In this document: piece by piece, positions 1 to 7,701 of the stretch
Layout of the letters: the number at the start of each line of letters is the position of its first letter
Position numbering within the stretch: position 1 is the first letter of the stretch
From: Pseudalkalibacillus hwajinpoensis
GTDB lineage: Bacteria; Bacillota; Bacilli; Bacillales; Guptibacillaceae
Length of the DNA: 64,000 nt
Assembly: GCF_015234585.1 (NCBI RefSeq)
Contig: NZ_JADFCM010000008.1
Location: 744,001 to 808,000, forward strand
Direction of reading: 5' to 3'
Made by a program: the position numbers and the translations under genes
Notes under the pieces: generated by a model
Told to the model about the DNA's origin: nothing
The model's input: the letters and a program-made list of their open reading frames with translations, nothing else
Database searches by the model: none

Positions 1-2
1 TT

Positions 3-59
3 ATTCATGATAAAATAGGCAAGGTTCTAAATGATCTTGCTGAAGCTAAGGCACAATAG
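3..59 (+). CDS. C-terminal end of an unidentified CDS (partial)
   Basis: An open frame runs from the window edge to a TAG at 57-59 and encodes 18 residues ending in LNDLAEAKAQ. It is followed closely by an intrinsic terminator, which supports it being the end of a real gene. Too little is present to name the product; the tail is helical and charged. Confidence 0.55.
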   Translation: MHDKIGKVLNDLAEAKAQ

Positions 60-78
60 AACATGGAGACATAAAAAA

Positions 79-105
79 ATGCCGACATATATCGGTGTTT
101 TTTTA
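79..105 (+). terminator. Intrinsic terminator
   Basis: CCGA (82-85) pairs with TCGG (92-95). The stem extends through G-U pairs into an A-run/T-run, and a run of seven T follows on the + strand. It closes the partial gene at the window start. Confidence 0.7.
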
Positions 106-113
106 TGGTCGAA

Positions 114-143
114 TTGACACTATTTTTCGAACATATTTAATAG
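114..143 (+). promoter_or_regulatory. Candidate sigma-A promoter for the acetyltransferase gene
   Basis: TTGACA at 114-119 and TAATAG at 138-143 are separated by 18 nt. The -35 box is perfect and the -10 box moderate. It lies just downstream of a terminator and about 35 bp before the first start codon of the GNAT-LOG pair. Confidence 0.5.
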
Positions 144-178
144 TAAGATAAAAAGAGATAGAAAGGAGATGTCGGTGT

Positions 179-667
179 TTGATAGTATTACAACCAATGA
201 ATGATTATGATTTTAAACAATTTCTTGAAGTGTCGATTGATAGCTATGCAGAGGAAAAAGCTTCAGCAGGAAATTGGAAACAAGAAGAGGCGTATGAAAA
301 GTCAAAGCAGGAATTCGAACGATTATTGCCTGAAGGAAGGCACACCGAAGATCATTTTCTGTATACCATTGTTAATGAAGCTATAGAGGAAAAGCTAGGA
401 AGCTTATGGGTGAAGGTGGATAACGAAGCAAAGGAAGCATTTATCTATGAGTTTGCTGTAAATGAAGATAAACAAGGTAGAGGCTTTGGGACAGAAGCCA
501 TAAAGGAACTTGAAGTACTGTTAGAGAAAAAAGACATTAAAGGACTTTCGCTTCATGTTTTTGGTCATAATACAAAAGCGATTCGACTTTATGAGCGTTT
601 AGGATTTAAGACTACAAATATTAATATGAAGAAAAGCTTACAACCAAAGTCGTCATTGTCTGATTGA
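179..667 (+). CDS. GNAT family N-acetyltransferase
   Basis: This 162-residue protein is of usual length for a single-domain GNAT enzyme, which transfers an acetyl group from acetyl-CoA to an amine. The core is in the C-terminal half: FAVNEDKQGRGFGTEA matches motif A (the R/Q-x-x-G-x-G/A acetyl-CoA loop), followed by LHVFGHNTKAIRLYERLGF, the typical N-x-x-A-x-x-x-Y-x-x-x-GF motif B. The TTG start is chosen because AAAGGAGAT at 162-170 ends 8 nt before it; no ATG with a better Shine-Dalgarno exists. The next gene begins 21 bp downstream without a terminator, so the two are probably cotranscribed. The substrate cannot be predicted. Confidence 0.85.
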   Translation: MIVLQPMNDYDFKQFLEVSIDSYAEEKASAGNWKQEEAYEKSKQEFERLLPEGRHTEDHFLYTIVNEAIEEKLGSLWVKVDNEAKEAFIYEFAVNEDKQGRGFGTEAIKELEVLLEKKDIKGLSLHVFGHNTKAIRLYERLGFKTTNINMKKSLQPKSSLSD

Positions 668-688
668 TATGAGGGGGGGGATCTGAAA

Positions 689-1285
689 ATGAACGAACTG
701 AAACGGATGACTGTTTTTTGTGGATCCAGTGAGAATGTTGATAACCACTATTTTGAAGCCGTCGAGCAGCTTGGCAAGGAGCTTGCGGATAAGGAGATTG
801 AAGTGGTCTACGGTGGAGGCAATGTCGGGTTAATGGGGGCACTAGCAAGATCGGTTTTAAAAGCTGGAGGCAAAGTGACAGGGATCATTCCTCGTAAAAT
901 ATATGATAATGTGACCCACATAGAGCTATCGAACTTAGTTATAGTCGATACAATGCATGAACGTAAAGCCAAGATGTATGAGTTAGGCGATGCTTTCATA
1001 GCGTTACCTGGTGGAATTGGAACCCTTGAAGAATTAACGGAGATATTCACCTGGTATCAGCTTGAATATCATAATAAACCGATTGGACTCTTGAATACAA
1101 AAGGCTATTATGATCGCTTTTATCTCATGCTTGAGCACATGGTAGAGGAAGGCTTTCTTCATAAGCGATATATGGAGCCGTTGCTTACAGAAGAAAACCC
1201 TGAGAAACTTGTTGCGATGATCAGTCGACATTCGGTTCCTATGATGAATAAATGGAAGCAGGATGATATAAGTGATCGCATTTAA
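689..1285 (+). CDS. yvdD: LOG family protein (cytokinin-riboside phosphoribohydrolase-like)
   Basis: The 198-residue Rossmann-like protein carries the LOG family signatures: YGGGNVGLMG near residues 41-50, the PGGIGTLEELTE motif near 107-118, and an RK pair in between (MHERKAKM). LOG proteins, often mis-annotated as lysine decarboxylases, release the base from nucleoside 5'-monophosphates. Length and motifs agree with YvdD of Bacillus subtilis. The ATG at 689 is preceded by a G-rich Shine-Dalgarno (671-679). It sits downstream of the GNAT gene in an apparent two-gene operon closed by a terminator at 1284-1311. The physiological substrate in bacteria is generally unclear. Confidence 0.88.
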   Translation: MNELKRMTVFCGSSENVDNHYFEAVEQLGKELADKEIEVVYGGGNVGLMGALARSVLKAGGKVTGIIPRKIYDNVTHIELSNLVIVDTMHERKAKMYELGDAFIALPGGIGTLEELTEIFTWYQLEYHNKPIGLLNTKGYYDRFYLMLEHMVEEGFLHKRYMEPLLTEENPEKLVAMISRHSVPMMNKWKQDDISDRI

Positions 1286-1311
1286 ATACCGGATATTCCG
1301 GTATTTTTTTT
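1284..1311 (+). terminator. Intrinsic terminator of the GNAT-LOG unit
   Basis: AAATACCGGA (1284-1293) pairs perfectly with TCCGGTATTT (1297-1306) across a 3-nt loop, followed by a T-run. It overlaps the stop codon of the LOG gene. Confidence 0.85.
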
Positions 1312-1465
1312 GCTTTCCTATACTTAAAGTATGATTGTCTATTCAAAACGTAAACAAACCTAAATTAATTAAGTATTCAGACAAAAAGAAGGGATTACCT
1401 CTGTGAAAATGGAACTATACATACGCAAACCAAATCTAAGAGAAGAAAGATGTGGAGGTTTCTAA

Positions 1466-3028
1466 ATGTATATAACCATCGGTTCTTTGTTCCTTCAAAC
1501 GGTAAAAAAGTATGGTAGGGAAGAAGCGCTAGTTGATGTAGATCGAAATATAAGATGGACGTATAAGGAATGGAATAGCGAGGTGAATCGCCTCGCGAAT
1601 GCTTTACTAGATGCAGGAGTTAAAAAGGGAGATCGCGTATCGACCTTCTTATTTAACACTGTGGAATTAGCTACGGTTTATTTTGCGAGTGCAAAAATCG
1701 GAGCTGTTATTAATCCCATTAATTTTAGATTGAAATCTAATGAAATCGCTTACATTATTGAAGATGCGAAGCCATCAATATTCCTATTTGAACGTGCTCT
1801 CGAACCGATTGTTTCAGAGATACAGTCTCAGTATCCGAATGTTTCGTTCTGGTCAATCGATGATCATAAACCATCATACGCCGAGAGCTACGAGAAACAT
1901 GTTCGTCTTTCACACGATCAAGAGCCAGTAGCTGAAGTAGATGAGAACGATACTTATGCGATTATGTATACGAGTGGAACGACTGGTAGACCTAAAGGTG
2001 TCATGCATTGCCATCGTAATATGTTAGAGCAAAGCATCTTATGTGGTGCCTCTTTAAAGCTCACACAAGCTGATCGGGGACTTGTAGCAGCGCCAATGTT
2101 CCACTGTGCAGAATTGCACTGTAACTTCTTACCAAGAGTTCATTTTGGTGCAGCAAATGTCATTGTTCATCACTTTGAACCAAAAAAAGTACTTGAAGTC
2201 ATTCAAAACGAGAAAATTTCAGTTTTCTTTGCGGCTCCAACGATGTGGAATATGATTCTTCAAGAAGATTACGCTAAATATGATCGAAGTAGTTTAAGGG
2301 TAGGGCTTTATGGTGCTGCCCCGATGGCGCCTTCCCTTGTCGTTTCGGTAAAAGAAAAGCTTGGTATTCATTTAATTCAAGCTTACGGGATGACTGAAAT
2401 GGGGCCGGCTGTCACATTTCTTGATGAGCACGAACAGTTAACAAAAGTAGGTTCTGCAGGAAGAGCAGCCTTAAACCATGAAGTAAGGGTTGTTCGTCCG
2501 AATGAACGAGGTCCTTCAGAACCTGATGACGTGCTTCCCCCTGGAGAAGTAGGTGAAATTATTGTAAAAGGACCATGTATGATGATGGGATATTTTAATC
2601 GTCCTGATGCATCGAACGAAGCGATGTATAAAGGCTGGTATCATTCAGGAGATCTCGGCTATATGGATGAAGATAGCTACCTTTACGTTTCGGATCGGGT
2701 GGATGATATGATCATTTCCGGTGGGGAAAACGTCTATCCGAGAGAGGTGGAAGATGTTCTCCATGGTCATGAAGGAGTTTTAGATGTGGCGGTCTTGGGG
2801 CAGCCAGATGAGAAGTGGGGAGAGATCGTCACCGCTATCATTGTGAAGAAAGCGGACGGGTTAACAGAGGCAGAACTCGAGCGTTATTGTAAAGAAAGTC
2901 CTGACCTTGCTGACTACAAACGACCTCGGAAATATTTATTCTTAGAAGAACTTCCGCGAAATGCTAGCGGCAAAATTCAAAAATTTCGCTTGAGGGAAAA
3001 GTATCAAGTTAAAACAAATGGATCCTAA
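1466..3028 (+). CDS. AMP-binding long-chain fatty-acid-CoA ligase family protein
   Basis: This 520-residue ANL-superfamily enzyme activates a carboxylic acid through an acyl-adenylate and transfers it to CoA. Motifs appear in order: the P-loop-like YTSGTTGRPKG near residues 168-178, YGMTEMGP near 308-315, GWYHSGDLG near 392-400, the hinge DRVDDMIISGGENVYPREVE near 410-430, and the C-terminal catalytic lysine in NASGKIQK near 503-510. Length fits the LcfA/LcfB/YhfL type. The ATG at 1466 follows GGAGG at 1453-1457. It is monocistronic as far as can be seen. A 20-codon frame with a GTG start ends immediately before this ATG in the same frame and could be a leader. Acyl-chain specificity cannot be read from the sequence. 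Confidence 0.9.
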   Translation: MYITIGSLFLQTVKKYGREEALVDVDRNIRWTYKEWNSEVNRLANALLDAGVKKGDRVSTFLFNTVELATVYFASAKIGAVINPINFRLKSNEIAYIIEDAKPSIFLFERALEPIVSEIQSQYPNVSFWSIDDHKPSYAESYEKHVRLSHDQEPVAEVDENDTYAIMYTSGTTGRPKGVMHCHRNMLEQSILCGASLKLTQADRGLVAAPMFHCAELHCNFLPRVHFGAANVIVHHFEPKKVLEVIQNEKISVFFAAPTMWNMILQEDYAKYDRSSLRVGLYGAAPMAPSLVVSVKEKLGIHLIQAYGMTEMGPAVTFLDEHEQLTKVGSAGRAALNHEVRVVRPNERGPSEPDDVLPPGEVGEIIVKGPCMMMGYFNRPDASNEAMYKGWYHSGDLGYMDEDSYLYVSDRVDDMIISGGENVYPREVEDVLHGHEGVLDVAVLGQPDEKWGEIVTAIIVKKADGLTEAELERYCKESPDLADYKRPRKYLFLEELPRNASGKIQKFRLREKYQVKTNGS

Positions 3029-3183
3029 TCGTTAAGCTCAGCTAGGGGTGTGCCTTTCAAGCAATATTAGCTAATAGTGTTGGTCGTTCTATAAATGACT
3101 CATTCACGTTTAAACTGATTTTGTTCTTTTGTATTGGACAGCGGTTGTAAAAGACCTGTATAATTGAAAAATTGTAGGAAGGA

Positions 3184-3206
3184 AGCGGGCATTTGCTCGC
3201 TTTTTT
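3184..3206 (+). terminator. Intrinsic terminator upstream of nrnB
   Basis: AGCGGGC (3184-3190), a 4-nt loop, and GCTCGCT (3195-3201) form a 7-bp stem with one G-U pair, followed by six T. It lies about 155 bp after the acyl-CoA ligase stop and 68 bp before nrnB, so it insulates nrnB or ends an extended 3' UTR. Confidence 0.75.
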
Positions 3207-3273
3207 CAATGATTCGTATATTCATGAATTTTGAATTGGCGTACATACTAACATCGAATAGGAGGAGTTGCTC

Positions 3274-4518
3274 ATGATTAAATTGTTTACGGATAGTGAT
3301 CTTGATGGAACGGCATGTGCTCTTATTGCCGAGTTGGCATTTGAGAATGAAGCTGAGATCACACATTGTACATATCGTAATTTAGATGACCGGGTAGAAG
3401 CTTTTCTTTTACAAAACAGTGGAGATCCGGTGTTCATTACCGATTTATCTGTGAATGAGCATGTTGAAAAACATTTGGAGGAGCGTTACCAACAAGGAAG
3501 TCATGTCCAAATGATCGATCATCATGCTACAGCGATGCATTTTAACGATTACGAATGGGGTTTTGTTGATCCGGGAGATGATAAAAAAACGTGTGCTGCA
3601 ACACTTTTTTATCAGTTTCTGTTAGAAAAAGAGAAAATTGAACGCATGGAATCATTAGAACAGTTTCTTGAGCTTGTGCGAAAGTATGATACTTGGGAAT
3701 GGGAAGAGGATAATGAGGTCGATGCAAAACGATTGAATGATCTATTTTCCATTATGGGAAGAGAAACATTTAAATCCGAGATGCTGAGGCGTTTAACGCG
3801 AGATCCCGATTCCTTTGCTTTCAATGAATCAGAAGAAATGATTCTTGATCTAGAGGAGCGGAAAATTGAGCGTTACATTCATCAAAAAAATCGTCAGCTC
3901 GTTCAAATGGAAGTGGATGAATACTGTATTGGTCTTGTTCATGCTGAATCGTATCATTCAGAACTTGGTAATGAGTTAAATAAACGAAATTCACATCTTG
4001 ATTTCATTACGATCATCAATGATGGAAGCCGCCGACTTGGTTTTCGAACGATTCATGATGAAGCGGATGTCTCTGAATTTGCATCACGTTATGGAGGCGG
4101 GGGCCACCCTAAAGCTTCAGGTTGTGAAATGAATGAAGACACGTTTCGTATTTTTGTAGCGCCATCCTTCGCTCTAAAGCCACTTCGTAAAGATCCTGAA
4201 CGGAATAAGCTCAATGAGCGAAACAGTGAAAGTGGCACTTTCTATGAGAATCATGAAGGAAAAATCATCTACATTCGTCCTAGTCGAGAAGATCAGTGGG
4301 AAATCATGTGCCGCGGCGAGGTTGAAAAGGACGACTTTGAACACTTTGAAGATGCAGAACGATACGTTAAACGCTCTTATCATGCGTGGCTCCGTTCTGA
4401 TAAGGAAGTCGTGGAAGACTTTGTCCGTATTCTTCCTCTTACAAAGAAACAAATCATCGATCGCTATCACTATATGATCAAATCAATGCTCCATCAAGAA
4501 GAAGACGCTCTTAGCTGA
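3274..4518 (+). CDS. nrnB: NanoRNase B, DHH-DHHA1 phosphoesterase
   Basis: The protein has 414 residues from the ATG at 3274. It contains the DHH hallmarks: SDLDGTACALIAELAF near the N-terminus, FITDLSVNE, IDHHAT, and the DHHA1 GGGH motif (RYGGGGHPKASGCEM) near residue 275. The extended C-terminal part, rich in charged residues, matches the layout of B. subtilis NrnB (YngD), which degrades 2-5-nt RNAs. The longest frame begins at a TTG at 3268, but that codon abuts the Shine-Dalgarno GGAGGAG (3261-3267), so the ATG 6 nt downstream is preferred. It is monocistronic, and its terminator overlaps the stop codon. Confidence 0.85.
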   Translation: MIKLFTDSDLDGTACALIAELAFENEAEITHCTYRNLDDRVEAFLLQNSGDPVFITDLSVNEHVEKHLEERYQQGSHVQMIDHHATAMHFNDYEWGFVDPGDDKKTCAATLFYQFLLEKEKIERMESLEQFLELVRKYDTWEWEEDNEVDAKRLNDLFSIMGRETFKSEMLRRLTRDPDSFAFNESEEMILDLEERKIERYIHQKNRQLVQMEVDEYCIGLVHAESYHSELGNELNKRNSHLDFITIINDGSRRLGFRTIHDEADVSEFASRYGGGGHPKASGCEMNEDTFRIFVAPSFALKPLRKDPERNKLNERNSESGTFYENHEGKIIYIRPSREDQWEIMCRGEVEKDDFEHFEDAERYVKRSYHAWLRSDKEVVEDFVRILPLTKKQIIDRYHYMIKSMLHQEEDALS

Positions 4519-4529
4519 GCGTCTTTTTT
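4502..4529 (+). terminator. Intrinsic terminator of nrnB
   Basis: AAGACGCTC (4502-4510) and GAGCGTCTT (4517-4525) form a perfect 9-bp stem with a 6-nt loop and a T-run; the TGA stop of nrnB is inside the hairpin. Confidence 0.88.
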
Positions 4530-4669
4530 TATCGTTTAGTGTCTATGAGGGTTTTCTGAATAAAAAACTATCTTGCTGTCATCTTATTTGGATGATACAT
4601 ATGAAATCAAAAAAATTCTTCCATATGATGAGAAATAGGTTTTTGGGGCTGCTCAGTATATTAAATTCT

Positions 4670-4695
4670 GTTTCTTTTCTTTAATACCGGGGTAT
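4670..4695 (+). promoter_or_regulatory. Candidate sigma-B-type promoter
   Basis: GTTTCT (4670-4675) and GGGTAT (4690-4695) are separated by 14 nt, matching the sigma-B consensus GTTTAA-N12-15-GGGTAT with two mismatches in the -35 box and a perfect -10. It lies about 70 bp before the small sigma-region-3-like gene. Confidence 0.6.
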
Positions 4696-4768
4696 AGAAT
4701 GTTACATGCCCATGGCACTTCAACCATAGCGTTGCTAGCATGCATTATGGGTGTGAAAGGAGAAATCA

Positions 4769-4972
4769 GTGAAGCGAATGATCTCTAACAATCGCTATTC
4801 GCAAGTCCTTTACCAGACACAGAAAGCCAGGGCACGATGCTTAAAGTTCGAGAAGAAACCGTACATCAGGACGATCGCGACCGCTACTGGATTCTCAGAA
4901 GAAGAGATCTTAGAATCTCTCGAATTTGGTGATGTCGATTACATCATGAAGCTGCGTTTGCACTATAGCTAG
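4769..4972 (+). CDS. Small protein resembling sigma-factor region 3
   Basis: This 67-residue basic protein starts with GTG behind AAAGGAGA (4757-4764). The segment IRTIATATGFSEEEILESLE (about residues 33-52) follows the pattern of region 3 in sigma-B/F/G-type factors, where an I-A-x-x-x-G-x-(S/T)-x-E-E-x-L-E helix-turn-helix-like segment is typical. No region 2 or region 4 is present. A sigma-B-type promoter lies upstream and a strong terminator downstream, so it is an independent, probably stress-induced gene. It may bind DNA or interfere with RNA polymerase, but that is inference. I do not recognise an established family name. Confidence 0.7.
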   Translation: MKRMISNNRYSQVLYQTQKARARCLKFEKKPYIRTIATATGFSEEEILESLEFGDVDYIMKLRLHYS

Positions 4973-5062
4973 ACGTAACGTTGTGCGTTGTAGAGCCATT
5001 AGGGCATGTAACTCTTGGGTGAACTTTGTTCATAAAGAGAGCAGCTATCATTATAGCTGGAG

Positions 5063-5098
5063 GCTGATTATTTCTATATGAAATAATCAGCTTTTTTT
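5063..5098 (+). terminator. Strong intrinsic terminator
   Basis: GCTGATTATTTC (5063-5074) pairs with GAAATAATCAGC (5080-5091) over a 5-nt loop, with seven T following. It closes the transcript of the 67-aa protein. Confidence 0.88.
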
Positions 5099-5146
5099 GT
5101 TTTTGAGGTGACGCCTTTTAGAAAAAATAACTAATTTTTAAAATAA

Positions 5147-5172
5147 TGGAACCTTTTTCTGTTAGAGTCGTA
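5147..5172 (+). promoter_or_regulatory. Candidate sigma-W (ECF) promoter of yknWXYZ
   Basis: TGGAAC at 5147-5152 followed by a T-rich start of spacer and CGTA at 5169-5172, with exactly 16 nt between, matches the sigma-W pattern TGAAAC-N16-CGTA with one mismatch. In B. subtilis yknWXYZ is a known sigma-W operon, so position and gene content agree. Confidence 0.75.
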
Positions 5173-5209
5173 GAAAGAGATGACATTATTTTGAAAGGTT
5201 GTGTACATA

Positions 5210-5890
5210 ATGAACGAAGATTATGAAGAAAAAGGAAATACAGTAAAGCCATCACTACTTGGAATGATTTGGAGTCCCGGTGAACAGTTGAGCAAAATTC
5301 GACAATCTCCTAAAGTATGGTTGCCTTTAATCGTAGTTACGGTACTCTCACTGATCGGCGGCTGGTTGATGATACTTGGGCCAGGATTCGAAGAGCAATT
5401 CGCTACAGGGGATTTACAGGGAGAAAATGTTGACGGTCTTATCTTATTTACTAAAATCATTACAATCGTTTCGGTTGGAGTTGGTCCGGTATTATCCATC
5501 CTCGTTGGTAGCTTTATTCTTTGGTTGATTAATAAAGCAACAAGCTCAGAAGCTACGTTCAAACAATTCTTTTCGATGAATACGTATATTGGGTTTATTG
5601 GAGCAATAGGTGCTGTTCTTAACGGACTTATTATTGCTATTGTTGGAGGCACTGTTGATAAGCTCTACACAAGTCTTGGTAGTTTAGTAAGCGGAGAAGG
5701 ATTTCTAGGTGGTTTTCTAAATGGAATTGAAATCTTTGGAATCTGGACGATTATACTTACGGCTCTAGGTCTACGTATTACAGCTCAATGGCCAAAAGCA
5801 CTCGTATGGACAATCGCTATTATCCTTTTTCTTTTTACAATCGGCGGCGCCGTCATTACTGGTGTAACGAATAATATGTCAGGAATATAA
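5210..5890 (+). CDS. yknW: YknW-like Yip1-domain membrane protein
   Basis: The 226-residue protein has a polar N-terminus with the Yip1-family opening LGMIWSPGEQLSKIRQSPKVWLPL, then about five hydrophobic segments (roughly 38-58, 88-112, 128-150, 172-192, 198-220). It is the first gene of a four-gene unit whose order Yip1, HlyD-like adaptor, ATPase, MacB-like permease reproduces yknWXYZ of B. subtilis, which protects against the SdpC killing toxin. The GTG at 5201 is only 2 nt from AAAGG (5194-5198), so the ATG at 5210 is taken as the start. A sigma-W-type promoter lies 38 bp upstream. Confidence 0.85.
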   Translation: MNEDYEEKGNTVKPSLLGMIWSPGEQLSKIRQSPKVWLPLIVVTVLSLIGGWLMILGPGFEEQFATGDLQGENVDGLILFTKIITIVSVGVGPVLSILVGSFILWLINKATSSEATFKQFFSMNTYIGFIGAIGAVLNGLIIAIVGGTVDKLYTSLGSLVSGEGFLGGFLNGIEIFGIWTIILTALGLRITAQWPKALVWTIAIILFLFTIGGAVITGVTNNMSGI

Positions 5891-5893
5891 GTA

Positions 5894-7012
5894 ATGAAGA
5901 AGAAAATTTGGATTGCAATCGCTGTTATTTTAGTCATTGTTATTGTAGTAGGTGTGAACATTTATCGGACTTATGCGGATAGCACGGCTACTGTTGAAGC
6001 TGAAAAAGCTATAAAGGAAGAAATAAATTCCACAGTTATGACACCTGGAACGTTAGCCATGGCTGATGAAAGCACGCTTTATCAGGATCCTGCTAAGGGT
6101 GAAGTGAAGGAAGTTCTTGTTAAAGAAGGAGACTCCGTAAAAAAGGGAGATTCAGTACTTACATACGAGAATCAGGATTTAGAAATGGAGAAAGAGCAGA
6201 ACGATATTAACATCGAGTCGCTTTACCTACGAATCAATTCACTTGATAAGCAAGAAAAGCGTCTAAACGAGAAAAAAAGCGACTTAGCTGATGATGTTGG
6301 AGAAGAAGCAGCAGAAACGATGGAAACAGAACTTGATCAAGTGAAAATGGATAAGCGGATGGCCAATCTTGATTTACGTCAGGCATTATTGCAGCAAGAT
6401 CGTTTGAAGCAGAAAATAAGCGATCTTGAAGTTACAAGTGACATTAGCGGTGTTGTGCTAGAAGCCAATGATGCAAGCGCACCGCAGTCAACTCAAATGG
6501 AAAAGCCTCTTTTGCGGATTGGCAGCATGGAAAACCTTATCGTTGAAGGAACGCTTTCTGAATACGATACGTTGAACATTGAATCAGGTCAAAAAGTTAC
6601 CGTTACAACAGATGTGCTACCTGACGAAAAATGGGAAGCGGAAGTAATGGATGTAGGTTATTTACCAGAAGCATTGGGAGCTGAATCAAACGCTTCTGCT
6701 GTTCAATATCCTGTTACGGTTAAATTAAAGAAGCCAGAAGAGTTGAAATTAAAGCCGGGGTTCCAGATGATTCTTGAAATTGAAACAGAATCGCATGAAG
6801 CATTAACACTTCCGTTTGAAGCGGTTCAGCAAGATGGGGAAGAATCATTTGTCTTTATTGTGGAGAAAGGCAAAGCTGTGAAACGCGAAATTGAAACAGG
6901 TTCTTCTACAGCGAAGCGGATTGAAGTGACGAAAGGGATCTCGACAGAAGAACAAGTGATCATCAATCCCCCGGATAATCTTAAAGATAATATGGAAGTG
7001 ACCGTAAAATGA
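5894..7012 (+). CDS. yknX: YknX-like HlyD/MacA-type adaptor of an ABC exporter
   Basis: The 372-residue protein has an N-terminal anchor (residues 5-27), a biotinyl-lipoyl-like half (DPAKGEVKEVLVKEGDSVKK), a long coiled coil with EKEQ, LDKQEKRL and DQVKMDKRM heptads (about 90-175), a second lipoyl half (ISGVVLEAND), and a beta-barrel/C-terminal domain. This is the membrane fusion protein architecture. It starts 3 bp after yknW and overlaps yknY by 4 bp, indicating translational coupling. It probably links the YknYZ transporter to extracellular substrates or toxin at the membrane surface. Length agrees with B. subtilis YknX. Confidence 0.9.
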   Translation: MKKKIWIAIAVILVIVIVVGVNIYRTYADSTATVEAEKAIKEEINSTVMTPGTLAMADESTLYQDPAKGEVKEVLVKEGDSVKKGDSVLTYENQDLEMEKEQNDINIESLYLRINSLDKQEKRLNEKKSDLADDVGEEAAETMETELDQVKMDKRMANLDLRQALLQQDRLKQKISDLEVTSDISGVVLEANDASAPQSTQMEKPLLRIGSMENLIVEGTLSEYDTLNIESGQKVTVTTDVLPDEKWEAEVMDVGYLPEALGAESNASAVQYPVTVKLKKPEELKLKPGFQMILEIETESHEALTLPFEAVQQDGEESFVFIVEKGKAVKREIETGSSTAKRIEVTKGISTEEQVIINPPDNLKDNMEVTVK

Positions 7013-7701
7013 TCCAACTTGATGAAATAACAAAAAGCTATACCCTTGGTAAGGAATCGGTCAATGTTCTTAGAGGAATTAGTATGGAAATTAATAGTGG
7101 TGAATTTGTTGCCATTATGGGCCCGTCTGGATCAGGTAAATCAACCTTAATGAATATAATTGGTTGCCTAGATCGCCCAACAACTGGATCTTATTTCTTA
7201 AATGAAGAAGATGTATCGAAACATAAGGATCAGGAGCTAGCGAAAGTTCGAAATCAATCCATTGGTTTCGTGTTTCAACAGTTTCAATTATTACCAAGAC
7301 TAACAGCGCTCAAAAATGTGGAGCTTCCCATGGTTTATGCTGGTGCTTCGAAAAAAGAACGAGAAGAGCGCGCTAGAGATGCTTTGACGAAGGTCGGACT
7401 ACAGGATCGGGTAGAACACCTTCCAAATGAACTCTCAGGCGGCCAGAAACAGCGGGTCGCTATTGCAAGAGCACTTGTGAATGACCCGTCTCTCATTCTT
7501 GCTGATGAGCCTACAGGAGCCCTTGATACGACTACTAGCGTTGCGATTATGGATTTGTTCGTTCAGCTTAACCAAGAAGGAACGACAATTGTTGTCGTCA
7601 CGCATGAGCCAGAAGTAGCCGAGTATGCCAATCGTGTGATCTACGTGCGGGACGGTTTACTAGGGCAGAATCCTCTTTCGAGCAGGGGGCATACATCATG
7701 A
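7009..7701 (+). CDS. yknY: YknY-like ABC transporter ATPase (MacB/LolD type)
   Basis: All ABC ATPase motifs are present in 230 residues: Walker [10 protein letters not shown] (about 38-46), Q-loop [21 protein letters not shown], signature LSGGQKQR (about 143-150), Walker [13 protein letters not shown], and the switch histidine in VVTHEPE. The spacing is typical of the MacB/LolD subfamily that powers exporters with a single FtsX-type permease. The ATG overlaps the last codons of yknX, and the end overlaps yknZ by 4 bp. It presumably acts with YknZ and YknX in toxin resistance. Confidence 0.92.
   Translation: MIQLDEITKSYTLGKESVNVLRGISMEINSGEFVAIMGPSGSGKSTLMNIIGCLDRPTTGSYFLNEEDVSKHKDQELAKVRNQSIGFVFQQFQLLPRLTALKNVELPMVYAGASKKEREERARDALTKVGLQDRVEHLPNELSGGQKQRVAIARALVNDPSLILADEPTGALDTTTSVAIMDLFVQLNQEGTTIVVVTHEPEVAEYANRVIYVRDGLLGQNPLSSRGHTS

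Noticed and set aside
3134..3164. TTGGAC/TATAAT promoter before nrnB
   Set aside because: The spacer is 19 nt and the transcript would immediately meet the terminator at 3184-3206.
5221..5652. 143-codon minus-strand frame opposite yknW
   Set aside because: Antisense shadow of a membrane protein gene, with no initiation signal and no family resemblance.
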